A DNA stretch of 53,015 nucleotides. Source: an uncultured Bacteroidales bacterium (lineage in GTDB: Bacteria > Bacteroidota > Bacteroidia > Bacteroidales > UBA932). The notes below the pieces were generated by a model. It saw only the letters and a list, made by a program, of their open reading frames with translations. It did not search any database and was not told where the DNA came from. The stretch is from contig CAMKAJ010000014.1 of the NCBI GenBank assembly GCA_946410455.1, positions 1 through 53,015 of the forward strand, read 5' to 3'. Positions 8,803 through 17,741 of this stretch are shown in pieces. Made by a program: the position numbers and the translations under genes. Positions within the stretch are counted from its first letter, which is position 1; each line of letters opens with the position of its first letter.

Positions 8803-9413
8803 GAAAGTTTCTTTTTGGATTTATAGTTTTAGCTATGACAGCTGTTTCTTGCTGCAACGGCAGCGACTCTAAGGCCGGCTCTCGCGAGGCTGTACTTGAG
8901 AATATTGCTAACCGTAAGAGCGTTCGTGCTTTTACAGACGAGCCTGTGAGCGAGGCTGATATAGAGACGCTTCTGCGTGCTGCTATGGCTGCTCCGTCGG
9001 CCATGAACCGCCAGCCTTGGGAGTTTATTGTAATCAATGACCGTGATTCCCTGGATGCGCTTGCGGGTAAGTTGCGTCATGCAAAGATGCTTTCTCAGTC
9101 GCCGCTGGCTATTGTTGTGTGCGCTGAGACTATGCTGACGCTGCGCGATGGTGCTGTGGTGGAGAATATTTTCTGGGAGCATGATGCGTCTGCGGCTACT
9201 GAGAATCTTCTGCTTGCTGCGGAGGCTATTGGGCTTGGTGCTGTGTGGACTGCGGCTTCTGATCCGGAGCGTTCTGCTATTGTGTGTGAGGCGTTGGGGA
9301 TTACCGGCACGGTGAAGCCGCTTTGCGTAGTTCCTGTTGGTCATCCTGCCAATCCTGTCGAGCAGCCCAAAGATAAATGGAAGCCGGAGAAAATCCATTT
9401 GAATCGCTGGTAG
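8799..9413 (+). CDS. Nitroreductase family protein with a lipoprotein signal
   Basis: FMN-dependent nitroreductase fold of 204 residues: NRKSVRAFTDEPVSEADIETLLRAAMAAPSAMNRQPWEF is the standard N-terminal signature, and AAEAIGLGAVW the later one, with GHP near the C-terminus. Unusually, residues 1-18 form a lipoprotein signal (basic start, hydrophobic core, then AVSC), so the protein is predicted to be exported and lipid-anchored. Most nitroreductases are cytoplasmic. The start ATG overlaps the previous stop (ATGA), so it is translationally coupled to the GT4 gene. Natural substrate unknown. Confidence 0.85.
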   Translation: MRKFLFGFIVLAMTAVSCCNGSDSKAGSREAVLENIANRKSVRAFTDEPVSEADIETLLRAAMAAPSAMNRQPWEFIVINDRDSLDALAGKLRHAKMLSQSPLAIVVCAETMLTLRDGAVVENIFWEHDASAATENLLLAAEAIGLGAVWTAASDPERSAIVCEALGITGTVKPLCVVPVGHPANPVEQPKDKWKPEKIHLNRW

Positions 9414-9466
9414 TCGCTGCAGACCTGCAGTCGCGGATGACGGGGTAGTGAATAATAGGACAAATA

Positions 9467-10228
9467 GTGAAAGTTAAACTGTTTCAACAAGATATTCTCT
9501 GGGGGGACCCGGAGGGGAACCGTGCGCGGCTGGATGATATTCTGGTCGGTGCGGGGGAGGCCGATTTGTTTGTGTTCCCGGAGATGTTTACGACGGGTTT
9601 TGCTACGATGGAGGGGGCTACCGTGGAGCAGAGCGACGATGCTGTGCTCTCGTGGATGAGGGAGAAGGCGAGGCAAAAGAACGCGGCGATTGCCGGAAGC
9701 GTGGCTCTGCGTACGGGGGAGAAGTGTGCTAACCGTTTGTTTTTTGTGACTCCGGAGGGTGAAGTGAGCTGGTACGACAAGCGTCACTTGTTCTATTATG
9801 GTGGCGAGGGCGCGCGTTTCGAGCCTGGCCGTGAGCGGGTGGTGGTGGACTTCCGTGGAGTCCGCTTCTTGTTGCTGGTTTGTTACGATTTGCGTTTCCC
9901 CGTGTGGATTCGTAACAGAGACGACTATGATGCTATTCTGGTGGTGGCTAATTGGCCAGACGCCAGAGCTCTGGCCTGGAATACGCTGCTCCAGGCGCGG
10001 GCGATTGAGAATCAGTGCTATGTGCTTGGTTGCAATCGGGTTGGCTCCGACCCGGCGTGCAATTACACCGGCTATACCAAGATAGTCAATCCTTACGGCG
10101 TGATTATTGCTTCCGTTCCCGACAATTCCGAGGGCTTTGCTTGCGCAGAGCTCGACCTTGGATTCCTACGCGCTTACAGTCGCAATTTCCCCGTTCTGGA
10201 GAACGCCGACAGCTTCGAACTTAAATAA
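9467..10228 (+). CDS. Nitrilase superfamily amidase (omega-amidase, YafV-like)
   Basis: Cytoplasmic C-N hydrolase of 253 residues. The catalytic triad of the nitrilase superfamily is visible: Glu in FPEMFTTGF (about residue 39), Lys in YDKRHLF (about 107) and Cys in LLVCYDLRFPVW (about 139). The RHLF and YDLRFP contexts match omega-amidases, which remove the amide from alpha-ketoglutaramate or alpha-ketosuccinamate as metabolite repair. The start is GTG at 9467, six bases after AGGA at 9457-9460, one of the few Shine-Dalgarno-like sites in this window. It is convergent with the nuclease gene, with no gap between the two stop codons. Confidence 0.88.
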   Translation: MKVKLFQQDILWGDPEGNRARLDDILVGAGEADLFVFPEMFTTGFATMEGATVEQSDDAVLSWMREKARQKNAAIAGSVALRTGEKCANRLFFVTPEGEVSWYDKRHLFYYGGEGARFEPGRERVVVDFRGVRFLLLVCYDLRFPVWIRNRDDYDAILVVANWPDARALAWNTLLQARAIENQCYVLGCNRVGSDPACNYTGYTKIVNPYGVIIASVPDNSEGFACAELDLGFLRAYSRNFPVLENADSFELK

Positions 10229-11005
10229 TTATTTCCCGAAGCGTTCGTTGAGGAGGCGGGCAAGGCGGTAGCCGGCGTCGCGAAGCTGGAGCGAGACGAT
10301 TTCGCGGGATTTCTCTACTGTGTCGGGATCAAGATCCTCGGTGAGAGGAGCGTTGATATCGTAGATATGGCAGCAGCGGTCGCCGCAGGCGCGGGCCCAG
10401 TCGATGGGTGTACCCTTTGCTATTTTACGCTGCTGGCAGGGGCTGCAATTGTCCAGCTTGGCAGCAATCTCATCCGGGTTTGCGTCTGGCCACATAAGGT
10501 CAGGAATACCGTCGTAGAAGCCATGGAAACTCTTATATTTCACTCCGTTGAGGCTGCACTTCCAGAAGTTGCGGGGCACGGGGAAGTATGAGTGCACCGG
10601 GCAGTGCATGTCTCCCACAAAGTGGATGAGCATACGCACGTTCATAACCACAGCCGAGTCTGTGAGCTCGCGGTAGTGCGAAAGGTTGTAACAGGCAACC
10701 TGGATGGCCATCACTGCATCTCCCTTATCCAGCCTGGGATTGGGATCATAATTATGATTCTCGTCTACGTTGTATACATGCCATGCAGTAGTGTATGCAA
10801 TGGGCTTGTCTCTGCGGTGCTGGTCCATCCACACGGCATCCTGCTTGAGGTCGTAGTCGAAGTAGGCGGCAATGTTGGCCTTGGTCTTTTCTGTAAGATG
10901 GCGCTGAGCCACTGCAATTACGGTCTTATGCCCAAGAGGCCCCCAGGCCTGCAGGTTGATACATAAAACTGCACAAAGCAGTACGGAAACAAGAATCTTT
11001 TTCAT
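10229..11005 (-). CDS. S1/P1 family zinc-dependent nuclease, secreted
   Basis: A 258-residue exported nuclease of the P1/S1 (phospholipase C-like) family that cleaves single-stranded nucleic acids or nucleotides. The signal peptide (residues 1-20) ends LQA, and the predicted mature protein begins with Trp (WGPLGHKTV), the residue whose free amino group binds the trinuclear zinc site. Further metal ligands are visible: the early His (GHKTV), D and H in TAWHVYNVDE, and HFVGDMHCPVH with HxxxDxHxPxH spacing. Transcribed divergently from rpsO with a TATCTTTG box upstream. Probably periplasmic, in nutrient scavenging. Confidence 0.92.
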   Translation of the reverse strand: MKKILVSVLLCAVLCINLQAWGPLGHKTVIAVAQRHLTEKTKANIAAYFDYDLKQDAVWMDQHRRDKPIAYTTAWHVYNVDENHNYDPNPRLDKGDAVMAIQVACYNLSHYRELTDSAVVMNVRMLIHFVGDMHCPVHSYFPVPRNFWKCSLNGVKYKSFHGFYDGIPDLMWPDANPDEIAAKLDNCSPCQQRKIAKGTPIDWARACGDRCCHIYDINAPLTEDLDPDTVEKSREIVSLQLRDAGYRLARLLNERFGK

Positions 11006-11026
11006 ATCCGAGTTTTTTTAATCTAT

Positions 11027-11034
11027 CAAAGATA
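11027..11034 (-). promoter_or_regulatory. Promoter -7 box (TATCTTTG) for the S1/P1 nuclease
   Basis: The minus strand reads TATCTTTG, a full match to TAnnTTTG, 21 bases before the ATG at 11005. A -33 TTTG is not evident in the AT-rich stretch upstream. Confidence 0.5.
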
Positions 11035-11065
11035 CAAAAATTCTTTAATAATAAATTATTATTCT

Positions 11066-11073
11066 TATATTTG
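11066..11073 (+). promoter_or_regulatory. rpsO promoter -7 box (TATATTTG) and leader hairpin
   Basis: TATATTTG matches the -7 consensus and lies 58 bases before the rpsO ATG. The leader between them contains a perfect short hairpin, GGCCA at 11084-11088 with TGGCC at 11092-11096. S15 represses its own translation through leader structure in several bacteria; whether this hairpin does so is inference. Confidence 0.55.
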
Positions 11074-11131
11074 CAGGCTTTTTGGCCACGGTGGCCTTAA
11101 GGTATGTTAACTATTTAAAATTTTTTGCACG

Positions 11132-11407
11132 ATGGCTGAATATTTAATGCCAGAGAAGAAGCAAGAGATTTTCGCGAAGTACGGGAAGTCCAATAAGGAC
11201 ACCGGCTCTCCTGAGAGTCAGGTTGCTTTATTTTCCTACCGTATCGCTCACCTTACTGAGCACGTGAAGGAGAACAAGAAAGACGTGGTTACACGTCGTA
11301 GTCTTCTCCGCCTTGTCGGTAAGCGTCGTCAGGTTCTGGATTATCTCCAGAAGGTCGACATCGAGAGATACAGGAAGATCGTCAAGGAGCTTGGTCTCCG
11401 TCGATAA
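11132..11407 (+). CDS. rpsO: 30S ribosomal protein S15
   Basis: Binds 16S rRNA early in assembly of the small-subunit platform. The 91-residue product has the complete family sequence, including [27 protein letters not shown] and the RNA-contacting [18 protein letters not shown], and ends KELGLRR. It precedes pnp, the classical rpsO-pnp pair, separated by a strong intrinsic terminator. Confidence 0.98.
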   Translation: MAEYLMPEKKQEIFAKYGKSNKDTGSPESQVALFSYRIAHLTEHVKENKKDVVTRRSLLRLVGKRRQVLDYLQKVDIERYRKIVKELGLRR

Positions 11408-11424
11408 TCACGATAGGAAAACAT

Positions 11425-11457
11425 GGGTGGCTCCCAAAGGGGGAGCCATCCTTTTTT
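11425..11457 (+). terminator. Intrinsic terminator between rpsO and pnp
   Basis: An 11-bp stem (11425-11435 with 11441-11451, one G-T pair) with a five-base loop is followed by six T. It explains why the codons just upstream of pnp in the same frame, from an ATG at 11423, are not coding. Some read-through must occur or pnp has its own promoter; none is obvious in the 28 bases before the pnp ATG. Confidence 0.85.
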
Positions 11458-11485
11458 AGAAGAAAGACGTAATCGAAAAACAGTA

Positions 11486-13873
11486 ATGAACATCATCAAC
11501 AAGAAAATCGAGCTCGCGGACGGCCGCGTAATCGAGATCGAAACCGGCAAACTTGCCAAGCAGGCAGACGGTTCAGCAGTAGTTAAAATGGGTGGCACTA
11601 TGCTTCTGGCCACCGTATGCGCAGCAAAAGAAGTAAAAGAGGGAACCGACTTCATGCCCCTCACAGTTGACTATCGCGAGAAGTATTATGCAGCAGGACG
11701 CTTCCCCGGAGGTTTCCTCAAGCGTGAAAGCAAGCCCTCGGATTACGAGGTGCTGATAGCCCGTCTTATAGACAGGCCCATCCGCCCTCTGTGGCCGGAT
11801 GATTTCCATCTGGAGGTCTTTGTGCAGGTTAGCCTCATCAGCGCCGACAAGGACACCCAGCCCGATGCACTTGCAGGCCTTGCAGCATCTGCAGCCCTTG
11901 CCACTTCCGACCTGCCCTTCGGCGGCCCTGTTGGTGAGGTCCGCGTGGCCCGCATCGACGGCAAGTTCGTCATCAACCCCGGTTTTGCCGACACCGAACG
12001 CGCCGATCTTGAGCTCATGGTTGCCGCTACCGAGGAGAACATTATGATGGTTGAGGGCGAGATGAAGGAGGTGAGCGAGCACGATATGCTCGAGGCCATC
12101 AAGTTTGCCCACGAAGAAATCAAGAAGCACTGCCGTGTGCAGAAGGAGCTCATGGCCGAGCTCGGCACCGACAAGGCAAAGCGCGACTATCCTCACGACG
12201 AGCAGGACGAGGACCTGAAGAAGCAGGTGTACGATTTCTGCTATCCCAAGTGCTATGCCCTGGCAAAGAGCGCAAAGCCTAAGCACGAGCGCGAGGACGG
12301 TTTCAATGCCATCCACGACGAGTTCGTGGCCACTCTCCCCGAGCCTCATACCGAGGAGGAGAAAGAGGCTTATGCAGCCAAGGTTTCAATGGTCGCACGT
12401 TACTATCACGACGTAGAGAAAGAGGCCATGCGCAATATGATTCTGGACGAGGGTATCCGTCTGGACGGCCGCGTGTGCAACCAGGTGCGCCCCATCTGGT
12501 GCGAGGTTGACTATCTGCCTTGCGCCCACGGAAGCGCCATCTTCACTCGTGGCGAGACCCAGAGTCTTGCCAGCGTCACCCTTGGTACCAAGCTGGATAT
12601 GAAGGAGATGGACGAGGTTCTCATCCAGGGCGACCAGCAGTTCGTGCTGCATTACAACTTCCCTCCGTTCGCTACCGGTGAGGCCAAGCCCCAGAGGGGA
12701 GTGGGCCGCCGCGAGATAGGTCACGGCAACCTGGCCATGCGCGCCCTCAAGCCCGTCATCCCTACAGCCCCCGAGAATCCCTACGCAGTGCGCGTAGTTT
12801 CCGATATCCTTGAGTCTAACGGCTCATCTTCAATGGCTTCCGTTTGCGGTGGCTGCCTTGCTCTCATGGATGCAGGTGTGAAGATCAGCAAGCCGGTAGC
12901 AGGTGTGGCCATGGGTCTTATCACCGACGCAGAGCGTCCCAACGACCGTTATGCCATCCTGACCGACATCCTCGGCGACGAGGATCACCTCGGCGACATG
13001 GACTTCAAGGTGACTGGTACCGCCGACGGTATCACCGCTACCCAGATGGATATCAAGGTGGACGGCCTCAGCTACGAGGTGCTCGAAAAAGCACTTGAGC
13101 AGGCACGTCAGGGCCGCATGCACATCATGGGCGAGATGCTCAAAACCATCAGCGAACCCCGCGAGGACTACAAGCCCTTCGTGCCCCGTATCGAGCAGCT
13201 CCGCATCCCCGCAGAGTTCATCGGTGCGGTTATCGGCAAGGGTGGAGAGACCATACAGAAGATTCAGAAAGAGACCGGCGCAACCATCAATATCGACGAG
13301 GTCCCTATCCCCGGCACCAACCTCACAGAGGGTGTTGTGGACGTTGCTTCCGCAGACAAAGAGGCCATGCAGAAGGCTCTCGAGTGGATCAAGGGTATCT
13401 GCGCAGTTCCCGAAGCCGGACAGGTTTACCACGGCAAGGTGGTGAGCATCCTTGAGTTCGGTGCCTTTATCGAGATCCTCCCCGGTAAGGAAGGTCTGCT
13501 CCACGTGAGCGAGATTGCATGGACCAAGACCGAGAAGGTGGAGGATGTGCTGAAGGTTGGCGACGAGGTTGACGTGAAGCTCCTCGAGATAGATGCCAAG
13601 ACCGGCAAGATGCGCCTTAGCATGCGCGCCCTCACAGAGAAGCCCGAGGGCTATGTTGAGCCCAAGGGACGTGGCGACAGAGGCCCGCGCCGCGAGGGTG
13701 GCGAGCGTAGGGGAGAGCACGGAGGCGAGCGTCACGGTGACCGTGGCCCGCGTCGCGACGGCGACCGCCCGCGCAGGGACGACCGTCCCCGCCGCAGCGG
13801 AAGCGGCCCGCGCCCCAGCGCACCCGCTCCCACTGCAGACGACTACAGAGAACCGGTCGACGAACTCTACTAG
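11486..13873 (+). CDS. pnp: Polyribonucleotide nucleotidyltransferase (PNPase)
   Basis: Phosphorolytic 3'-5' exoribonuclease that degrades mRNA and works as a homotrimer. The 795-residue protein shows both RNase PH domains ([11 protein letters not shown] and [11 protein letters not shown] in the first; [22 protein letters not shown] and [11 protein letters not shown] in the second), the DGI-rich region [12 protein letters not shown], a KH domain ([16 protein letters not shown]) and an S1 domain ([28 protein letters not shown]). A tail of about 70 residues, very rich in Arg and Gly, follows the S1 domain. I place the start at 11486 ([10 protein letters not shown]): an upstream in-frame ATG at 11423 would translate the rpsO terminator. 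Confidence 0.97.
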   Translation: MNIINKKIELADGRVIEIETGKLAKQADGSAVVKMGGTMLLATVCAAKEVKEGTDFMPLTVDYREKYYAAGRFPGGFLKRESKPSDYEVLIARLIDRPIRPLWPDDFHLEVFVQVSLISADKDTQPDALAGLAASAALATSDLPFGGPVGEVRVARIDGKFVINPGFADTERADLELMVAATEENIMMVEGEMKEVSEHDMLEAIKFAHEEIKKHCRVQKELMAELGTDKAKRDYPHDEQDEDLKKQVYDFCYPKCYALAKSAKPKHEREDGFNAIHDEFVATLPEPHTEEEKEAYAAKVSMVARYYHDVEKEAMRNMILDEGIRLDGRVCNQVRPIWCEVDYLPCAHGSAIFTRGETQSLASVTLGTKLDMKEMDEVLIQGDQQFVLHYNFPPFATGEAKPQRGVGRREIGHGNLAMRALKPVIPTAPENPYAVRVVSDILESNGSSSMASVCGGCLALMDAGVKISKPVAGVAMGLITDAERPNDRYAILTDILGDEDHLGDMDFKVTGTADGITATQMDIKVDGLSYEVLEKALEQARQGRMHIMGEMLKTISEPREDYKPFVPRIEQLRIPAEFIGAVIGKGGETIQKIQKETGATINIDEVPIPGTNLTEGVVDVASADKEAMQKALEWIKGICAVPEAGQVYHGKVVSILEFGAFIEILPGKEGLLHVSEIAWTKTEKVEDVLKVGDEVDVKLLEIDAKTGKMRLSMRALTEKPEGYVEPKGRGDRGPRREGGERRGEHGGERHGDRGPRRDGDRPRRDDRPRRSGSGPRPSAPAPTADDYREPVDELY

Positions 13874-13900
13874 TAGTAAACCTATATTCGGGTAAAAGAA

Positions 13901-13934
13901 AGAGGTTGACTCCAAAGTGAGTTAACCTCTTTTA
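13901..13934 (+). terminator. Intrinsic terminator after pnp
   Basis: A 12-bp stem (13901-13912 with 13919-13930, one G-T pair) with a six-base loop is followed by TTTTA-type sequence. It lies 28 bases after the pnp stop codon. A-rich sequence on its left means it could also act weakly for minus-strand transcription. Confidence 0.8.
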
Positions 13935-13940
13935 TATAGA

Positions 13941-13979
13941 ATGCGCCTGATGTCCCATATTAAGGGACATTAAGCGCAT
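13941..13979. repeat. Imperfect palindrome, copy 1 of a paired hairpin element
   Basis: A 16-bp stem (13941-13956 with 13964-13979) with one mismatch and one G-T pair closes a seven-base AT-rich loop. The inner core TGTCCC/GGGACA is shared with the second copy at 13993-14029, which has the same loop length. It lies between the pnp terminator and the 3' end of the phosphoesterase gene. Confidence 0.7.
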
Positions 13980-13992
13980 CTTTTGGGCTATT

Positions 13993-14029
13993 TGCTCCTA
14001 TCGTCCCTATTTTGGGGACATTAGAAGCA
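13993..14029. repeat. Imperfect palindrome, copy 2 of a paired hairpin element
   Basis: A 15-bp stem (13993-14007 with 14015-14029) with one clear mismatch and two G-T pairs closes a seven-base loop. The core GTCCC/GGGAC and the outer GC-containing arms correspond to copy 1, but the arm sequences differ, and pairing is largely kept by matching changes on both sides. It lies 24 bases from the phosphoesterase stop codon. Confidence 0.65.
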
Positions 14030-14053
14030 CTGCTCAATTCTTTGTTTCAGCTG

Positions 14054-15799
14054 TTAGAAGGCTGAGTAATCGATGGTGAGCGAGCTGCAATAGTAGTTAT
14101 TCACCTTGCCGCTCATGGGAATGGTCTGTATGGCCTTTACCTCCCAGTTCTTCTCTGCAGAAGGATTGCCGCTTGCGGGTACGAAGTACCAGTAATGGCT
14201 GGCTGTCTTGTTTGCCCACGATGTGGTGTTCTTGCCAAGCTCGTTGAAGAAGTATGAGCTCAGGCACACATTGCAGCAGCTGCCGTTGGCCAGCTTCTGG
14301 AAGTCCCCGATCTTTACTCCGTTCTGCCACATCTCGACCTTCCAGTTTTTGTCGTCGTCGTTGAATACCTCGGCTACGAATGCGTTCTTGAGCTTTGTGC
14401 TTCCGGTGGCGGTAATGTTGCCGGAGCCTCCAATGTTGGAGGTCCTGCACCACTGGTAAGTATAACCTTTAGATCCGGAATAAAGCTGGTTGCCGTCGTA
14501 CACGCGAAGCTGGTAATCTGCGGTGCGATTTGATCCTATGTCTATCCAGTTTACGATAGAGTTGCCTTCTACCTCATAGACGCTGTATCCGTTGGGCTGT
14601 CCCGTTACGTTGGAATCGCAACTCCACCATGCGCCGCAGGCTGCACCATGGATGTGTTCGTATATGGGCTGGCCATTCTTGCAAACGTAAGACTCGTGAA
14701 TGTAGTTCTGCGAATAATGGGTATGGCCAATCATTATGTGGGCTTCGCCGAACTGCCTGAGCAGGTCGAGGACGTCGGTATAAAAAGCGCTCTTGTTGAA
14801 TCCGCTTCCGTCCGTGGCTCCGGCCCTCATGGGGATATGCATGCACAGGACGACCATTTTCTTACCCTTGTCGGTCACGTAAGACAGGTCTTGCTTGAGC
14901 CAGTTAAGCTGCGTCTGGGTAAAGCCTCCCTTGTACTCCCAAGTGTAACCGTTGGGCTTAGAACTCTTCTTGATGCTTGTGCACTGGATATCATCCATTA
15001 CGATGATATGAGCGTCGCCCCTGTTGAAAGAATAGTCGGTAGGGCCGAAATACTTGAAGAATTCCTCTGTGGCGTCGAAATCGGAGCTCTGTACGAGGGA
15101 ATTATGGTCGTGGTTCCCTATGCACTGAAAGATTGGGAACCATCCGCCGTCCTGCAATTTGAGGTTGGACATAGACTGCCTCATATTGCCCCACATATTG
15201 GTGCTGTCGAATACAATGTCTCCGAGGGTTATACCGTAGGCGTTGGGGTACTTCCCTTTGGCATGAGCGTCATTGAGCGTGGCCAGCATGCTGGGAACGG
15301 TCTCCTGAGTGTAGCGGGATACTTCAGAAGTGTTGCTGCACTGAGGGTCACCAATCATTACGAGGGTGAACTTCTTCTCAAGCTCCTGGGGCTCCAGCTT
15401 GAAGTCTATGCGCTGTATGGCCTTGGCCTTATCCCTTGTTTTGTAGATTGCCGGCAAGTGGGCATTGTTGTCAAGAGGTATCTTATAAGCGGCCGGTACC
15501 GACATGTAAACCACGCGGCAGTAACGGCTGGCCTTCATCTGATATACTCCGTTGGCGTCTGTCACCACATAGCTGTAGCCGTCTGTAACGGGCACATCGG
15601 GAATGCCCTTGCCGGAAGTGTCAGAAATAAGTCCGCATACGGACATACCTTCTTCTATTGTGGTCCCGTTGATGACATCTACTTTTTCTTCATCACCTCC
15701 CGAAGGTTTCTCCGGATCTACGGGCTTAGGTTCGCAGGCGTAGCCTGCAAGTGCTATGGCGGCAAGCGCCACCAGTTTTAAAATACTTCTTGACTTCAT
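14054..15799 (-). CDS. Calcineurin-like metallophosphoesterase lipoprotein
   Basis: A 581-residue surface or periplasmic lipoprotein of the Bacteroidota calcineurin-like phosphoesterase family with both N- and C-terminal accessory domains. After the signal (LAGYAC, lipid Cys about residue 22) and a Pro/Glu linker comes a beta-sandwich (about 45-140), then the metallophosphoesterase core. Core motifs are GDPQ (150-153, the family variant of D-x-H), LGD (192-194), GNHD (228-231), CMHIPM and GHTH. The start at 15799 (MKSRSILKL) puts the lipoprotein signal at the N-terminus; an upstream in-frame ATG at 15868 would hide it. Last gene of the susC-susD operon, suggesting it removes phosphate from the imported substrate. 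Confidence 0.88.
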   Translation of the reverse strand: MKSRSILKLVALAAIALAGYACEPKPVDPEKPSGGDEEKVDVINGTTIEEGMSVCGLISDTSGKGIPDVPVTDGYSYVVTDANGVYQMKASRYCRVVYMSVPAAYKIPLDNNAHLPAIYKTRDKAKAIQRIDFKLEPQELEKKFTLVMIGDPQCSNTSEVSRYTQETVPSMLATLNDAHAKGKYPNAYGITLGDIVFDSTNMWGNMRQSMSNLKLQDGGWFPIFQCIGNHDHNSLVQSSDFDATEEFFKYFGPTDYSFNRGDAHIIVMDDIQCTSIKKSSKPNGYTWEYKGGFTQTQLNWLKQDLSYVTDKGKKMVVLCMHIPMRAGATDGSGFNKSAFYTDVLDLLRQFGEAHIMIGHTHYSQNYIHESYVCKNGQPIYEHIHGAACGAWWSCDSNVTGQPNGYSVYEVEGNSIVNWIDIGSNRTADYQLRVYDGNQLYSGSKGYTYQWCRTSNIGGSGNITATGSTKLKNAFVAEVFNDDDKNWKVEMWQNGVKIGDFQKLANGSCCNVCLSSYFFNELGKNTTSWANKTASHYWYFVPASGNPSAEKNWEVKAIQTIPMSGKVNNYYCSSLTIDYSAF

Positions 15800-15871
15800 T
15801 TCATTACTTACTTTTTGTGGCCGTTGCGGCCGGCGTACCGGCCGCAACAACCAGTCAAAGCTTTTCAAATA

Positions 15872-17734
15872 TTATTCCCAAAGGACGTTCTGTCCCAGCT
15901 TGGGGTTAACGTTCATAGCGGTCTGGGGGATAGGAGTTAGGTAGAACTTTTCTTCCCATACCATTCTGTGGTTGTAAACAAGGAATCCGTGGGTCTTCTC
16001 GGTGAGGGACAGGGATTCGTTGTTGCCATTGTTCGCAATGGCGTACTGCTCAGAAGTAGTGCTTCCGGAGCCAACCAGAACTTTGCGGGTGAAACCGTTG
16101 ATGTCGAAGCCGTTCTTCACATCGTCCTCGGAGATGTAGAGGCCTCTCCATCCGCCGATATTGCGGTAGCGCCTTACAATTAGGTCTGCGTCGTGCCAGC
16201 GCTTGAGGTCCCACATACGGAAACCACACTCGCATACAAACTCCGTAGCCCTCTCACGGCGGAGCTCGATCTCATAGTTTGTAAGACCGAACTCGTCGGC
16301 ATTGTAATACTCGCGCAGGTAGGTGTCAACCACATAGTCGCTGGAACCGGGATAGATGCTCTTGACACCGGCCCTTTCGCGCAGTGCGCCGATGGTGGTA
16401 TTCCAGGTGAGCTGGTCTATTACGCCTCCGTTAAGCTCGGCCTTGGCTTCTGCATAGTTGAGAAGTACCTCTGCATAGCGGTAAACAGGGATTGAATTAG
16501 TGCAGAAACTGTTGGAATAGTTTGCATAATCTTCCTGGTTCCATTTGCAGAACTGATAACCGGTATGAGTCTGGTCGAAGGGAACAGGCTTGGCTACAGT
16601 CTCGCCGGCACCATTCTTATACTGATGTCCGGGAGGCGATACGGTCTGCGAGAGGCGCCAGTCCCTGTCGGTAAACTCATCCTTGTAAGCTATCTTGCCT
16701 TCGTTGGTAATGGGCTTGCCGTCCAGCTTGAGGTAGTGGTTGATCAAGTCCTTGGTAGGAGAAGGCTGAACACTGTAGGAAGGAGAGTTGAAGTAGTGGG
16801 TGACGTCGTGCCTGACGTTGATGGACTCGTTGGTGGAGCGTCCCCAGATTACCTCTTCTTTCTGAAGCTCGTCCTTCAGGAAAACGTCGCTGTAGGCAGT
16901 CTTGACGTCGCCGCTGTGCAGTCTGTAATTACCGCCGTTGATAAGCTTCTCGCAGGCCCAGACCGCCTCTTTGAGGAAGTCTTCGCTGCCGGCAAGAGGC
17001 TCGCCGGTCTTGGGATCGTTGCTTATCCAGGGCTCACCGTCGGAGTAGTTTACATTGTGATGCTTCCTGTAGGTGCCCTCATACAGACAAACGCGGGACA
17101 TGAAAGTAAGCACAACATCCTGGTTGATGTAGATGCGTCCGTCGGTCACGAACTTGTCTCTCAAACAGTTGTTGGCTGCAAACTTGAGGTCCTGGAGAAC
17201 GTGATTCATCACAACCTCGCGCTTGTCGCGGGGACCGTAGAGAATCAGCGAGTCGGAAGGCTGGAGCACATGTTCGATCCATGGCACGTTACCGAAGGTC
17301 GTAACCTTGGTAAAGTAGAAGCGGGCCCTCCAGAAGCGGGCAACTCCCTCGTAGTGATTGTAAATATCCTCGGGAACGTTGTCCTTGGCCTTCTCCATAT
17401 TGTCCAGCATATAGTTGACGCGGCGAAGGAAAGACCAGTTGCTGGCAGCCCATCCGGAGGCGTCCGCAACCGTATAAGTGCCCTGATACAGCTTGGTAAC
17501 CTTACTTGAGGCCACCAGGTCGCTGTAGAAATCGGAGTTGGAGCAAGGAATATCAGTGAAATCAGGAAGCTGGGACTGGATAAATCCGTCTGTGTACATC
17601 TTGATTTCAGACTCGTTGCTGAAGTAGGAAGGGGCAGGAATAGTATTGGTCGGAGTCCTGTCAAAGAAATCTTTGCAGGAGTTCACGCTTACTACGGCCG
17701 CCGCACCTATGATGATGTATAGTATTCTTTTCAT
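15872..17734 (-). CDS. SusD/RagB family substrate-binding lipoprotein
   Basis: Outer-membrane lipoprotein of 620 residues that closes over a SusC barrel and captures the nutrient. The signal ends VSVNSC; the early sequence CKDFFDRTPTNTIPAPSYFSNESEIKMY is the usual RagB/SusD start. The TPR-like region includes FWRARFYFTKVTTFGNVPW and RYAEVLLNYAEAKAELNG; the C-terminus has LRRERATEFVCECGFRMWDLKRW and ends LTPIPQTAMNVNPKLGQNVLW, all family hallmarks. The start at 17734 follows the susC stop by seven bases. An ATG at 17764 lies inside susC and is rejected. The ligand cannot be predicted. Confidence 0.95.
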   Translation of the reverse strand: MKRILYIIIGAAAVVSVNSCKDFFDRTPTNTIPAPSYFSNESEIKMYTDGFIQSQLPDFTDIPCSNSDFYSDLVASSKVTKLYQGTYTVADASGWAASNWSFLRRVNYMLDNMEKAKDNVPEDIYNHYEGVARFWRARFYFTKVTTFGNVPWIEHVLQPSDSLILYGPRDKREVVMNHVLQDLKFAANNCLRDKFVTDGRIYINQDVVLTFMSRVCLYEGTYRKHHNVNYSDGEPWISNDPKTGEPLAGSEDFLKEAVWACEKLINGGNYRLHSGDVKTAYSDVFLKDELQKEEVIWGRSTNESINVRHDVTHYFNSPSYSVQPSPTKDLINHYLKLDGKPITNEGKIAYKDEFTDRDWRLSQTVSPPGHQYKNGAGETVAKPVPFDQTHTGYQFCKWNQEDYANYSNSFCTNSIPVYRYAEVLLNYAEAKAELNGGVIDQLTWNTTIGALRERAGVKSIYPGSSDYVVDTYLREYYNADEFGLTNYEIELRRERATEFVCECGFRMWDLKRWHDADLIVRRYRNIGGWRGLYISEDDVKNGFDINGFTRKVLVGSGSTTSEQYAIANNGNNESLSLTEKTHGFLVYNHRMVWEEKFYLTPIPQTAMNVNPKLGQNVLWE

Positions 17735-17741
17735 AAAGCGC

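Noticed and set aside
11423..11485. Extra N-terminal codons on pnp starting at ATG 11423
   Set aside because: This stretch is the rpsO terminator hairpin and its T-run; PNPase homology begins at MNIINKK (11486).
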